This document shows positions 8,999 to 18,077 of a DNA stretch of 60,214 nt, piece by piece (the stretch's first letter is position 1; each line of letters begins with the position of its first letter). Where the stretch lies: assembly GCA_947446575.1 (NCBI GenBank), contig CANFHC010000019.1:1-60214 (forward strand). The letters are read 5' to 3'. The position numbers were made by a program, and so were the translations under genes. Origin of the DNA: Bacteriovoracaceae bacterium (lineage in GTDB: Bacteria; Bdellovibrionota; Bacteriovoracia; Bacteriovoracales; Bacteriovoracaceae). The notes under the pieces are model-generated. The model saw nothing but the letters and a program-made list of their open reading frames with translations, ran no database searches and was not told where the DNA came from.

Positions 8999-10231
8999 AT
9001 GATGACTGATTTTAATGAAAAATATGAATTTGAGTTACTTGAGTTTATTCAAAATAATTATGGGATAGAGGTCTTCACTCCTGGGCTTGAAAGGACTAAA
9101 GCCCTCTACCTTCCATTTATAAAGGCGTTTAAAGCAAATGGTGTAAAAGTCACAATTATTGCTGGAACTAATGGAAAAGGTCAGACAGCTTATACGCTTG
9201 CTCACTATTTAGGGACCGCTGGATTTAAAACGGCACTATGGACTTCTCCGCATATATTAAGTTTGAGAGAAAGATTTCAATTTAATAATATAGACGTTTC
9301 TTATGAAGAATTAAGTAATGAAATTTATCTGACACATGAATATATTAAGTCAGATCATATTGGTCTTATTGTATCTTTTTATGAATTTTTATTCTTGGTT
9401 TTTTTAAGACTATCCAACAATAAGGCTCGAGGCTTAAAGCATCTTCTGTTGGAAGTTGGCTTAGGCGGCAAGCTCGATGCAGTTAACCATTTTGATGCTG
9501 ATTGTGCTTGTATCACGTCTATCTCCAGAGACCATCAAGCTATTTTAGGTAATCGTTTTGATCTTATTTTGAAAGAAAAAATAGCAGTAGGGAGAAAAGG
9601 TAAGCCACTTTTTACTCAATTTTCTCTCAATTATTTAAACGAAATGACAAAAAGTTACTGCGATGAACATGGATTTTTATGGAAGAAGTTAGAGGCAAAT
9701 GGAAAGAGCTATTTTCAAGAAAATGAGCAAATGGCCCAATCTCTTTTTCATGAACTCGAGCCCGAGACTTCATTTTCAACATCTCTTAATGTGCCACTGT
9801 TTAAAGGGCGCAGAGAGGAGATGACTTTTAATGGAAATACCCTTATCTTTATAGGAGCACATAATATTGATGGCGTCAGAAAGATGATTGAACTCTTATC
9901 TACTGATACCGGAATTAGTCGACCAACACGTATACTGATTAGTTTTTCGAAACGTCCAGTAAATGAAGTTGAAGTAATGATGAAGTCGATGATTGAATTT
10001 TTTGGAAATGAATCAAAACTTTTACTTTGTAGTTTTGAGCATCCCAAGGCCCTAGACTTAGAATTGATTCAGTTGTTAAAAAATAAAATTAACAAAATTA
10101 ACAAAGGACTGTTAGATTTTGTCACCGATTGGAAAACTGATCTTAAAAATACAAAAAATCAGAAAATTTTGGTCTGCGGCTCCTACTATTTTGTCGGCGA
10201 AGTACAGCGTTTTATCCTTTCTCATTCTTAA
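8999..10231 (+). CDS. folC: Folylpolyglutamate synthase / dihydrofolate synthase family protein
   Basis: A 410-residue Mur-ligase-family enzyme that adds glutamate to folates. The ATP loop GTNGKGQTA lies near residue 56. Then come TSPHILSLRERF, the segment VGLGGKLDAVN with the expected acidic site, and SRDHQAILG (His-Gln in place of the common DH). The second domain has FKGRREEM and DGVRKM in the expected places. An ATG at 9002 is an equal alternative start. The 3' end overlaps the beginning of lptD by about 110 nt if the upstream TTG is used there. Confidence 0.9.
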   Translation: MMTDFNEKYEFELLEFIQNNYGIEVFTPGLERTKALYLPFIKAFKANGVKVTIIAGTNGKGQTAYTLAHYLGTAGFKTALWTSPHILSLRERFQFNNIDVSYEELSNEIYLTHEYIKSDHIGLIVSFYEFLFLVFLRLSNNKARGLKHLLLEVGLGGKLDAVNHFDADCACITSISRDHQAILGNRFDLILKEKIAVGRKGKPLFTQFSLNYLNEMTKSYCDEHGFLWKKLEANGKSYFQENEQMAQSLFHELEPETSFSTSLNVPLFKGRREEMTFNGNTLIFIGAHNIDGVRKMIELLSTDTGISRPTRILISFSKRPVNEVEVMMKSMIEFFGNESKLLLCSFEHPKALDLELIQLLKNKINKINKGLLDFVTDWKTDLKNTKNQKILVCGSYYFVGEVQRFILSHS

Positions 10232-12557
10232 CATCTTACTTATTTCAAGCCTATTTGCCCGAGAAACTTTTGAGTTTAACCTAGGGCAAAAAATTAATAT
10301 TCTCTCTGATAAAGCATTTCGAAAATCTAGTGAAAATGAATTTGAGGCCATTGGAAATGTTGTTATTACTCATATGAAAAATTCGATCTATGGAGAAAAA
10401 GCTCGCATAAATTTTACAACAGGAGACGCAGAGATTACCGGGAATGTGCGATATATTGCACCTGAAATGACTTTGTATGGTACTACACTTAAGTATAATT
10501 TTATCTCGCGTCAAATAGATTTAGATAATGCTCGTGTCCTTTCAGAAAACTTTGTTATTACCGGAAAAAAAATTCTTCAGACAAATCCGGAATTTATTTT
10601 TGCTGAAGAAGCAGAATATACTACTTGTCGAGATTGTCCCGAGTCTTGGAGTGTATTTGGAAAAAATGTTTCAATTGAATTAGGAAAATACGTCAAAATT
10701 AAACATGCCTATATAAAAATAAATGGTGTTGTTGCAATGTATGTTCCATACATTGTTTTTCCCATAAAACAAAAAAGAGAATCTGGATTACTTTTTCCGA
10801 TGATTGGATTTAATTCCAAAGAAGGATTTCGTTATCAACAACCTTTCTTTTGGGCAATAGATGATTTTAAGGATGCGACGATTGTACCATCTACCTTTGG
10901 GAATAGAGGATTGGGAGGAGAGTTACAGTATCGTCAAAATATTAGCGAAAAAACTTGGATGGAAATAAATTCACTACAATTAAATGATAAGATTTATGCT
11001 CCTTATAAAATAAATAAAGATATAAGTGGGAATAGTTATTATCGCCATTTTTCAGATTTAGAATTTCATTCAATTTACAATCATAATATCAACAATCATT
11101 TTTATTTCACCAACACATCGGACTTGGATACAATTAGAGATTTAGATTTTTTTGCAAAAGATAAAACACGTGGAACAGAAGTTGGAGGAGGGGGATTTCT
11201 TGAAGGAAGATTAGAGCATTTCTCCTTAACAGCAGAGAGTTATTTTAATAAAAATATGTTTATTTCTGATCCTAGAGAATTTGATGATAAATATGTTCAA
11301 ATTTTACCAAAAATTTCGATTGCTTCTGTGCCCTATAATATTCTCCATACAAAATATCCTTTTGCAAAAAATATTTCAATTGGATTTAATTCCGATTATA
11401 CAGTTTTTAAACAAAACAAAATGGATACTATCGGGGTGATTCGAAATGCTCGTAGGTTAAATTTAGCACCTTATATGAATTGGCAATTAGGTAATGTTGG
11501 TCCTGTTTTTTTCTCACATCAACTCAAATTAGATTATCAAAATTATTCTTTTCCAACTGAATCAGATAAAAAGTTTACTAAAAAAGGACTTATTTTTGAA
11601 ACTGAAGCAAAATTTGAACTCGAAAGGATCTTTGGACTTGCCTACACTGAAGAGAAACCGAAAGAGCAATTAAAAGACATTAACAAAACAGCAAATCAAA
11701 CTACAATTGGATCTTTGCCGAGCTTACAAAATAATAAAGATGAAATTGTAAAAGTAGTCGTTAATAATAGTTATCGACACTCTCAAGAATATAAAATTAA
11801 ACATTATTATTTATCCGATCAAAAATTTACAGGAAACACAAATTTTAGAAATCAAATAGAATCTGATGATGGACAATTTGACTATGTAGATGCCATAAGG
11901 GCCAAGGAGCATGTTACAAACCAAGTGACCGCCCAAGATTCACTTCCATTAAGTAATACTCTTGAATTTCAGTGGAATAATAAGATAATTAGGAAAAAGT
12001 CTAAAGCGTTTGACCCATATATTGATGGTCGGTATTTAAAAGATAATTTTGAATATAACAACATTGCTTTTTTTGAAGTTTCCCAGGGGCTAGATCTTAA
12101 TATTAAATCAAATGAGCTAGTAAATCGATTGACGCGTTTATATATTAACGCCGGCCTTGAATTGGATAAAACAACATTTAGTGTTCAAGAATTTTACTTC
12201 CACAAAACTTCTGAACACAAATTAACCTCTGCTGCTGCCTATAATTTTGATAGAGCAAGTATAGGAGGGAAATTTACATATAATTCCTTTAATTCATCTA
12301 ATACACCTGTCGCTAAATTGTTAGGCTACAATTTTTCATTACAATTAAGCGATTTGGTAACTTTCAAAAACTCTGCCGATTACAATATGCAAACTAAACT
12401 TTTTGCTCAAAGTAATTATTCATTACTGTATGCTCCATTAAACAATTGTTGGAAAATTGAATTTACGTATGCACGAGATTTAATTGATCAAAAATTTGGC
12501 TTACTTTTTTATATAAACTATAACGAAAATAATTTCGCATCAATCAATGTTAGATAA
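10119..12557 (+). CDS. lptD: LPS-assembly outer membrane protein LptD
   Basis: An 812-residue protein that inserts lipopolysaccharide into the outer leaflet. A hydrophobic signal segment (YSVLSFLILNILLISS) is followed by an OstA-type domain (about residues 55-150) and the long LptD barrel, with the conserved VVAMYVPYIVFPI and GLLFPMIG blocks. A CxxC pair sits in TTCRDCPESW. TTG 10119 has AAAGGA 10 nt upstream; TTG 10191 would give a more typical signal peptide, so the start is open. The gene begins inside folC and overlaps the next gene by 11 nt. Confidence 0.9.
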   Translation: MSPIGKLILKIQKIRKFWSAAPTILSAKYSVLSFLILNILLISSLFARETFEFNLGQKINILSDKAFRKSSENEFEAIGNVVITHMKNSIYGEKARINFTTGDAEITGNVRYIAPEMTLYGTTLKYNFISRQIDLDNARVLSENFVITGKKILQTNPEFIFAEEAEYTTCRDCPESWSVFGKNVSIELGKYVKIKHAYIKINGVVAMYVPYIVFPIKQKRESGLLFPMIGFNSKEGFRYQQPFFWAIDDFKDATIVPSTFGNRGLGGELQYRQNISEKTWMEINSLQLNDKIYAPYKINKDISGNSYYRHFSDLEFHSIYNHNINNHFYFTNTSDLDTIRDLDFFAKDKTRGTEVGGGGFLEGRLEHFSLTAESYFNKNMFISDPREFDDKYVQILPKISIASVPYNILHTKYPFAKNISIGFNSDYTVFKQNKMDTIGVIRNARRLNLAPYMNWQLGNVGPVFFSHQLKLDYQNYSFPTESDKKFTKKGLIFETEAKFELERIFGLAYTEEKPKEQLKDINKTANQTTIGSLPSLQNNKDEIVKVVVNNSYRHSQEYKIKHYYLSDQKFTGNTNFRNQIESDDGQFDYVDAIRAKEHVTNQVTAQDSLPLSNTLEFQWNNKIIRKKSKAFDPYIDGRYLKDNFEYNNIAFFEVSQGLDLNIKSNELVNRLTRLYINAGLELDKTTFSVQEFYFHKTSEHKLTSAAAYNFDRASIGGKFTYNSFNSSNTPVAKLLGYNFSLQLSDLVTFKNSADYNMQTKLFAQSNYSLLYAPLNNCWKIEFTYARDLIDQKFGLLFYINYNENNFASINVR

Positions 12558-13095
12558 AGCTAAAATATACATTATCGATTTTGAGGACAGCTTTACTTTC
12601 AATATTGCGACAGAATTATATCATTATGAAAAAGATATAATTGTAGTTCCTCATGATGAATTTTTCTCTAAAAAGAATTTCCTGCATTTTATTAATAATA
12701 TCAAAACACCTACTGCTGTTATTTTAGGGCCAGGTCCCGGCAGTCCGGATGAATATCAAAATTATTTTTTTAATATATTAGAAATGCGCAATCACCCTCA
12801 AATCTTTTTAATGGGGATATGCCTAGGCCATCAGATCATTGGTTTGATGGATGGATTATCAATAAGACCCTCACAAAAACCAATGCACGGAGGTCAAGTA
12901 AAAATTAACTTTGAAAATATTAATATACTCGTTCAACGTTATAATTCTTTAGCAGTTTTTGAATCCACTAAGGGGCAAAAAGAATTACAAATTAGGCAAT
13001 GGGACCGTGGAATATCCTATCAATTTCATCCAGAATCGATAGGGACAGAAAACCGACATTTGTTTTTTAAGGATTTACTTGATTTTATCAAATGA
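12547..13095 (+). CDS. Class I glutamine amidotransferase, PabA/TrpG-like
   Basis: A 182-residue glutaminase domain supplying ammonia to aminodeoxychorismate or anthranilate synthase. The oxyanion loop GPGPGSPDE, the nucleophile in GICLGHQ and the His-Glu pair in FHPES are intact, as is the PMHG segment. Slightly shorter than most members. No synthase partner (pabB/trpE) is in the window. With folC two genes upstream a folate role (pabA) is the likelier of the two, but this is inference. Starts within the end of lptD. Confidence 0.85.
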   Translation: MLDKAKIYIIDFEDSFTFNIATELYHYEKDIIVVPHDEFFSKKNFLHFINNIKTPTAVILGPGPGSPDEYQNYFFNILEMRNHPQIFLMGICLGHQIIGLMDGLSIRPSQKPMHGGQVKINFENINILVQRYNSLAVFESTKGQKELQIRQWDRGISYQFHPESIGTENRHLFFKDLLDFIK

Positions 13096-13116
13096 TCTGA
13101 AGGCAAATTAATCCTT

Positions 13117-13146
13117 TTAACTTAAAAAAGTCTTTTTTTGAGTTAA
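13117..13146 (+). repeat. A/T-rich perfect-type hairpin between pabA-like and TrpF-like genes
   Basis: TTAACTTAAAAAAG at 13117-13130 can pair with CTTTTTTTGAGTTAA at 13132-13146 (about 13 pairs, one wobble, tiny loop). It could act as a weak terminator or mRNA end for the lptD operon, but it is G/C-poor and only 9 nt before the next start codon. Confidence 0.4.
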
Positions 13147-13155
13147 GCTTATTCT

Positions 13156-13833
13156 ATGGGGCAAAAACTACGCATTGAAGGCATTTACGATCAAAGAACT
13201 CTGAAACATTTGAAAGGTTTCGGGCTGAAAGATTTTAGTTTTGATTTTTCACCTAGAAGTTTCAATTTCATTCAAGAATATGTTTTTCTAGAACAACTCC
13301 TTTCTATGATTGATTCAAAAGATAGAGTTTTTCTACATTTTTCTCGTTCAAACGATCCAATGGTTGCTAAACTTATTTTGGATATTAAAATATCTGGTCA
13401 CAACTTAAGCAATGTCTATTTTGAGTTTGATGAATGGGCACCAGAAATAACTCCAAATAATTTTCAATATAATTATTTATTGAATTATGGAAAAGATTTT
13501 AATTCTTCTAAAGATTTGGGACCTAATTTTAGAGGATTTCTTTTTAATTTTGATTTTTTCGAAGAACTTCATGCTAAAAATATCCTTAATTCTTTTGCTA
13601 CCAATTTTTATACGCGCTTCCATTCCCAGATTAGTAATGATTATTTAATGCTTCTAAGAATTGATTGGCATCATAATTTAATTTCTTCTCTGTTTGATTT
13701 ATTTGAATTTAATCTTATTTCTATTCCTATTAATTCAAAAATCGAGATTTGTTACAGAAATGTCGATTTAAAAAAACTAAATAATGAAATGGAAATATTG
13801 CAAAAAAATAATTTTCTCTTTCAGGATATTTAA
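13156..13833 (+). CDS. Unknown protein, faintly TrpF-like
   Basis: A 225-residue soluble protein that I do not recognise with certainty. The N-terminus KLRIEGIYDQ...GLKDFSFDFSPRSFNFI follows the pattern of phosphoribosylanthranilate isomerase (K-I-C-G-I-T...G-F-x-F-x-P-x-S-x-R). The catalytic Cys is replaced by Glu and the later TrpF motifs are not visible. It may be a barrel that has lost that activity. Rich in Phe, Asn and Leu. It lies behind a PabA/TrpG-like gene, and its stop overlaps the surE start by one base (TAATG). Confidence 0.6.
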   Translation: MGQKLRIEGIYDQRTLKHLKGFGLKDFSFDFSPRSFNFIQEYVFLEQLLSMIDSKDRVFLHFSRSNDPMVAKLILDIKISGHNLSNVYFEFDEWAPEITPNNFQYNYLLNYGKDFNSSKDLGPNFRGFLFNFDFFEELHAKNILNSFATNFYTRFHSQISNDYLMLLRIDWHHNLISSLFDLFEFNLISIPINSKIEICYRNVDLKKLNNEMEILQKNNFLFQDI

Positions 13834-14630
13834 TGAATATACTTTTAACTAACGATGATGGTGTTCATGCCCCTGGTCTAAGAATCTTAAGAGAAACTCT
13901 CTCTGAAATAGCCAATGTAATTGTTGTGGCTCCTATGCAAGAGAGATCTACTACTGGACATACACTTACACTTGATCAAACTCTTCGGGTAGTTGAAATT
14001 GAAAAAGATGTTTTTGGATGTAGTGGCTTTCCTGCTGATTGTTCAGTTATGGGTATAGCTCATATTTTTAAGTCCAAAGGGCTTAAGGTTGATTTAGTTA
14101 TTTCAGGGATTAATAGGGGGGCCAATCTAGGTCAAGATATTTTTTACTCTGGAACTGTTGCAGCGGCAAGAGAAGCTGTTTTTCATAATGTACCTGCTAT
14201 TTCTGTCAGCTCCTGCATGGATTTCCATTCAACAGATAAAAACGATTTGTTTTACTATACTGCTTCAAATTTTATTAAAACTCTTGTACAATCAAATATA
14301 TCTGAATTTATTCCCCCAATGACTTTGTTAAATGTAAATGTTCCTTGGGTTTCTGAAGCAGAGATAAGTGGCGTTCGAGTTACAAAAGTTGGTTTACGCA
14401 GATACTCGGAAGATGTTGCTGAGCGAGTCGATTTCCGCGGAAGAAATTATTATTGGATTGGTGGTCTTTATCAGGGATATGAAAAATATCTGGATTCTGA
14501 TTGCCACGCTGTTGAAGAAAAGTTGATTTCAGTCGCGCCAATTAAGTTGATGGATTACGGAACCCCTCATGAAGAACTAATGGGGCAAACTAGAAATTTT
14601 TTAAAAGATTTAGGAATAAACTCTCTTTAA
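13833..14630 (+). CDS. surE: 5'/3'-nucleotidase SurE
   Basis: A 265-residue metal-dependent nucleoside monophosphate phosphatase. The N-terminal NDDGVHAPG supplies the metal-binding Asp pair, APMQERSTTGHTLT gives the phosphate-binding Ser, and SGINRGANLGQD the conserved Asn. YSGTVAAAREA is also typical. Translation is probably coupled to the TrpF-like gene by the TAATG overlap. The NlpD-like gene follows 26 nt later, an order that resembles surE-nlpD in gamma-proteobacteria. Confidence 0.96.
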   Translation: MNILLTNDDGVHAPGLRILRETLSEIANVIVVAPMQERSTTGHTLTLDQTLRVVEIEKDVFGCSGFPADCSVMGIAHIFKSKGLKVDLVISGINRGANLGQDIFYSGTVAAAREAVFHNVPAISVSSCMDFHSTDKNDLFYYTASNFIKTLVQSNISEFIPPMTLLNVNVPWVSEAEISGVRVTKVGLRRYSEDVAERVDFRGRNYYWIGGLYQGYEKYLDSDCHAVEEKLISVAPIKLMDYGTPHEELMGQTRNFLKDLGINSL

Positions 14631-14656
14631 AAATATAATTAGGGACGATTGGTTTA

Positions 14657-15328
14657 ATGGCCAAAATTACAAAATCTATATTTCTTATTATTGTTTTTGC
14701 ATTAATGACTTTTGCCTCTACTTCTTGTTCCACAATGAAAAGTGGGCATTATATTCAAGTCAAACCTACTGATACGCTCGAAACTCTTGCCAAAGAATTT
14801 AATGTCACAAAAGAAAAAATTCAGGAATCTAATTCTGGAAAAAAGATTGAACCAGGTGAATGGGTTTTTATCCCACTTAAGCGTGGTGTTTTAGTTCAAG
14901 ATTTTGATGCAAGAGCATTTGATCCTAAGGCCTATTTAAAATCAGGCGAATTTCTCTGGCCTGTGCCTTCAAGCAACGTAATTAGTTCAGGATTTGGACA
15001 TCGTTGGGGTCGTTCTCACGAGGGAATAGATATCTCTGCTCGCGTTGGGTCCCATATTGTTGCTTCCGCAGAGGGGGTCGTGGTTTACTCTGGAAGTGAA
15101 ATCGGTGGCTACGGGAATATAACGGTTATTGCTCATAAGAATGGCTTCTTTTCAGTTTATGCCCACGCTAAAACTAATTTTACTCACCAAGGACAAAGAG
15201 TCTATCGCGGTCAAGTCATATCTCAAATTGGGATGACTGGTAGAACGACTGGTCCACATTTACACTTTGAAGTTAGAAAAAATGGAGAGGCCATTGATCC
15301 AACTTCTTTTTTAGCAGTTAATCAATAA
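14657..15328 (+). CDS. NlpD-like lipoprotein with LysM and M23 peptidase domains
   Basis: A 223-residue envelope protein. A signal peptide ends in a lipobox-like STSC at residues 21-24. A LysM domain (about 32-76: YIQVKPTDTLETLAKEF) binds peptidoglycan. The LytM/M23 domain (about 95-215) has the complete zinc set: the H-x3-D motif HEGID and HLHFE, plus the YAHA segment. Unlike E. coli NlpD, which has lost these residues and only activates amidases, this one could be an active endopeptidase. It lies behind surE. Confidence 0.88.
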   Translation: MAKITKSIFLIIVFALMTFASTSCSTMKSGHYIQVKPTDTLETLAKEFNVTKEKIQESNSGKKIEPGEWVFIPLKRGVLVQDFDARAFDPKAYLKSGEFLWPVPSSNVISSGFGHRWGRSHEGIDISARVGSHIVASAEGVVVYSGSEIGGYGNITVIAHKNGFFSVYAHAKTNFTHQGQRVYRGQVISQIGMTGRTTGPHLHFEVRKNGEAIDPTSFLAVNQ

Positions 15329-15337
15329 ATTTAAATC

Positions 15338-15937
15338 TTAACGAGTTTTACTGAACATCTCTAATATCTTGATGTACATCAATGCAGTGTTTTTAGCGTC
15401 TTCAAGTGCAGTATGTTTCACTTCACCCATTCCTAAATGTTGCATAAGTTTTGATCCAGAAGAGCATTCTGATGGTAGATACTTGAGGTCAATGAGGGTA
15501 TTTGCTGTAGAAGACAAATCTAGATTTCTATGATGAAAGTATTTTCTCATAAACTCCCATCCTAAATCTCGATTCAAAAAAGGAAGATCAATGGCACTCA
15601 TTGATTTGCCAAAGAGTATTATTTTTTCTTTATTTTCGTTTTTAAAATAGGCCTTCACTTCTTTACTTGTAAGATAGGTTTCCAATTCATCTCTAAAGCT
15701 GTCCATTTGAATACCGAAATTGTGGGCCTTATTGATGAGTTGCTCGTTATGTTCAATTACCCAAGTGGCAAGATTTGGTTTGAGAGAATCAAAAGAGGGG
15801 CATTTAATAAAAAAATTGCGTGCTAGTGATTCTTCTACACGTCTTGTTTCTGTGCAAAATGGAATCATTCCAAATTCTATAACATAATCATTTTCATTAA
15901 GGCCAGTTGCTTCTAAATCAATTGATAAGTAACGCAT
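15338..15937 (-). CDS. DnaQ/RNase T-type 3'-5' exonuclease
   Basis: A 199-residue DEDDh exonuclease. Motif I is SIDLEATGL (Asp-x-Glu), motif II lies in SAIDLPFLNRDLG, and motif III is HTALEDA (His-x4-Asp). Substrate could be DNA or the 3' ends of RNA; no polymerase or helicase domain is fused. The stop is 9 nt from that of the convergent NlpD-like gene, with no terminator between them. Confidence 0.85.
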   Translation of the reverse strand: MRYLSIDLEATGLNENDYVIEFGMIPFCTETRRVEESLARNFFIKCPSFDSLKPNLATWVIEHNEQLINKAHNFGIQMDSFRDELETYLTSKEVKAYFKNENKEKIILFGKSMSAIDLPFLNRDLGWEFMRKYFHHRNLDLSSTANTLIDLKYLPSECSSGSKLMQHLGMGEVKHTALEDAKNTALMYIKILEMFSKTR

Positions 15938-16000
15938 AAATATACGATCTCGGGTTAGTGGGGGGAGTAAGTTTATGCTAAAATATCTTTGAATTTTTGT

Positions 16001-16270
16001 CTACAAATAAGCGACTTCTACAATTGAGACTTCAGCGTCATTGATGAAGTTTTCTAAAGAAATTTGGCAAGAAATTAATTCGTTATTTACAATACATTTT
16101 TTACAAGTGCCTTCGCCGTTGCAGCTAGAGGCAATGGTGATAGCGTTGGCCCTTAAAAAATCCATAAGACTCATATTCTTTAGATTTGAATGAGGTATAG
16201 AGATAGTTTGGACTATTTTATTAGAAGCCAATCCTTTTACTATAATTATTTTATTCAAGGTGAACACCAC
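16001..16270 (-). CDS. Small 2Fe-2S ferredoxin
   Basis: An 89-residue protein with the plant-type iron-sulfur pattern: SSCNGEGTCKKC (C-x5-C-x2-C) followed by a fourth Cys in LISCQ. The usual loop is about 35 residues longer between the third and fourth Cys, so this is a compact member. The start is uncertain: GTG 16270 overlaps the upstream lipoprotein gene by 16 nt, and TTG 16258 would overlap its stop as TTGA. Likely co-transcribed with that gene. The redox partner is unknown. Confidence 0.75.
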   Translation of the reverse strand: MVFTLNKIIIVKGLASNKIVQTISIPHSNLKNMSLMDFLRANAITIASSCNGEGTCKKCIVNNELISCQISLENFINDAEVSIVEVAYL

Positions 16271-17577
16271 AGCTTCGCAGTTGAGCGGTCATCGATTATT
16301 AGACTTCTATCGGCCCGTCCCTGGTTATTAAATGTGGCAGAGCCAACAATATCACCTAAAGCATCTACATGGTAAATGGGGAAATTCATGCTCAAGAAAA
16401 AATCTAACTGAGATTTTCGTCCGCGTTTTGATTCATAAAGTATTCTATCTGGAGAACTTAAAAAAAGATGTCGTGAAAAATTTAAAATTTCTTTTAGGGA
16501 TTGATAAGAACTCACAAGGGCTATGTCATAAGTGACTAGGTGTTTTAAGTGTTGAACTGGATTTCTTCCAGAAGTAGAAAAAAGAACAATATCTTCATCA
16601 TTGTTAAAAAATTGGCAAATGGGAAGAGGATCAATTGGCCCTTTTGAAGAAATTAGATAAGTATCCTTAATGTTTCTTAAAGATTTATCAAGAAGTTCAG
16701 AGCTAAGAGCGATAAAAAAATTTTCACCATCTTTTATGGCGAAGTAATGTGATTTTTTTAGAGAAGAATTAAGTAACTCTTCTCTGAGGCTATTCTCTTT
16801 ATTAATGTCGGTATTACACTTTACTGTTAAGTTGTTTTGCCCAACATCAATATCAGTTAGTGAGTTTTTTGAAATATTAAAATTTGCATCTTGATTCGAT
16901 TTATCATTGTTAAAAAGTGATATAACTTTTTTATAACTAATTCTTTTAAAGGATTCATGTTTGGTGAGTACTTCATCGCCTTTAAAAAAGACTTGGCTAA
17001 ATGAATCTTTCTTTTGCAATTCATTTTTATTTTGAAGTAAAAAGCTTTCGAATTCAGGGCTGACATTTATAGCTTGAGGAACAATTTGATCGAGGCTTTC
17101 GGCCAATGAATTTAGGCTTTTTGAATTATCAAAATTTTTGACAAGATATTCTAATCCTTTAATAAAAGGCATTCTAAAGCTTTCATCTTGCTTAAGGGAG
17201 CTGAAATCAAAATAGTAGGATTTCCCTTTTAAATGTAAAAAATATTGAAGTCTAGCTGATGGGGAAGCCTCGTCTGGTCTCCTGCTCATCTCAATAAGAG
17301 ACAGCATTATAGATTTTTGAATAAACGAATAATTTTTGGTTTCAAATAATTGTCCGATAAAGGGGCTGTAATATTTTAAAGTTGATTCATCTTCTAAAAG
17401 AAGTTGCACTTTATTATTGTCTACACAATACAGGTTTTTTTTATTTTGTTTTACTGGTTCTGAAGTTTTATTTTCAGATATTTCTACGAGGGATTCAACT
17501 TTTTGAGATAAAAAACTGCAGCTAGAGATAACAGAGATGAGTAAAGCCAAGAGCAGTGCTAGAGATTTATTAATCAT
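16255..17577 (-). CDS. Putative lipoprotein of unknown function
   Basis: A 440-residue protein that I do not recognise. From the ATG at 17577 it has a lipoprotein signal (MINKSLALLLALLISVISSC), with Cys20 as the acylation site. The rest is polar, with only two further Cys clustered at LYCV and VKCN and one in the final LWCSP. The last third has beta-rich stretches such as YDIALVSSY. The reading frame is open 21 nt further upstream. It overlaps both the upstream 119-residue gene and the downstream ferredoxin gene, so the three form one operon. Confidence 0.75.
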   Translation of the reverse strand: MINKSLALLLALLISVISSCSFLSQKVESLVEISENKTSEPVKQNKKNLYCVDNNKVQLLLEDESTLKYYSPFIGQLFETKNYSFIQKSIMLSLIEMSRRPDEASPSARLQYFLHLKGKSYYFDFSSLKQDESFRMPFIKGLEYLVKNFDNSKSLNSLAESLDQIVPQAINVSPEFESFLLQNKNELQKKDSFSQVFFKGDEVLTKHESFKRISYKKVISLFNNDKSNQDANFNISKNSLTDIDVGQNNLTVKCNTDINKENSLREELLNSSLKKSHYFAIKDGENFFIALSSELLDKSLRNIKDTYLISSKGPIDPLPICQFFNNDEDIVLFSTSGRNPVQHLKHLVTYDIALVSSYQSLKEILNFSRHLFLSSPDRILYESKRGRKSQLDFFLSMNFPIYHVDALGDIVGSATFNNQGRADRSLIIDDRSTAKLWCSP

Positions 17578-17929
17578 TCTCTTGTGCTCTATCATCAATA
17601 TAGTACAAACCTTCTATCGCTTCTTTGACAGCGGATTTATTTTTTAGTGAATCATGGAAGACGTCTTCTAGTCTTAAGGCTTCGGCCTCAGCATTAGTAG
17701 CTTGCACGATTAATACAATCCACATTCCAGACTGTTTTTCTCCACTAGCTGCTTGGGTAGTAAAGTTTAGAATGCGGTAGCCTTTATTGATAAATTCGTA
17801 AAAAACCTTATCAAATTGTTTTTCTCTGTAACCTGTTGATCGAGGAGGAGGTGAGGGGATAAAGAAGGTAAAAGATTGTATTTTATAGTTCTTATCGAGT
17901 CCCAAGAATGATTTTATTAGATTAAACAC
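17570..17929 (-). CDS. Conserved-looking small protein of unknown function
   Basis: A 119-residue soluble protein without signal peptide. The central block FDKVFYEFINKGYRILNFTTQA followed by GMWIVLIVQA has the alternating pattern of a small alpha/beta domain. I do not recognise a family. It is first in the operon with the lipoprotein and ferredoxin genes and overlaps the lipoprotein start by 8 nt. A run of PSPPPRS near residue 26 is unusual in this Pro-poor proteome. Confidence 0.65.
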   Translation of the reverse strand: MFNLIKSFLGLDKNYKIQSFTFFIPSPPPRSTGYREKQFDKVFYEFINKGYRILNFTTQAASGEKQSGMWIVLIVQATNAEAEALRLEDVFHDSLKNKSAVKEAIEGLYYIDDRAQEND

Positions 17930-18040
17930 GGTTTCTTTCCCGATTAATGTATTTTTATTTTAGTAAATATCAAATTGACACCAATTAATGATAACTCGAT
18001 TTTCCTTAATTGCATGGAAAACTTTACCTACAAAAATATT

Positions 18041-18071
18041 TTTACAATAAAAAAATAATTACGGTTATACT
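18041..18071 (+). promoter_or_regulatory. Promoter of the candidate AGGAU small RNA
   Basis: A -10 box TATACT at 18066-18071 with a -35-like TTTACA at 18041-18046 (19-nt spacer) or TTACAA at 18042-18047 (18 nt). Transcription would begin near 18078, directly before the structured element. The spacer is slightly long, so the promoter may be weak or regulated. Confidence 0.5.
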
Positions 18072-18077
18072 AATAAG

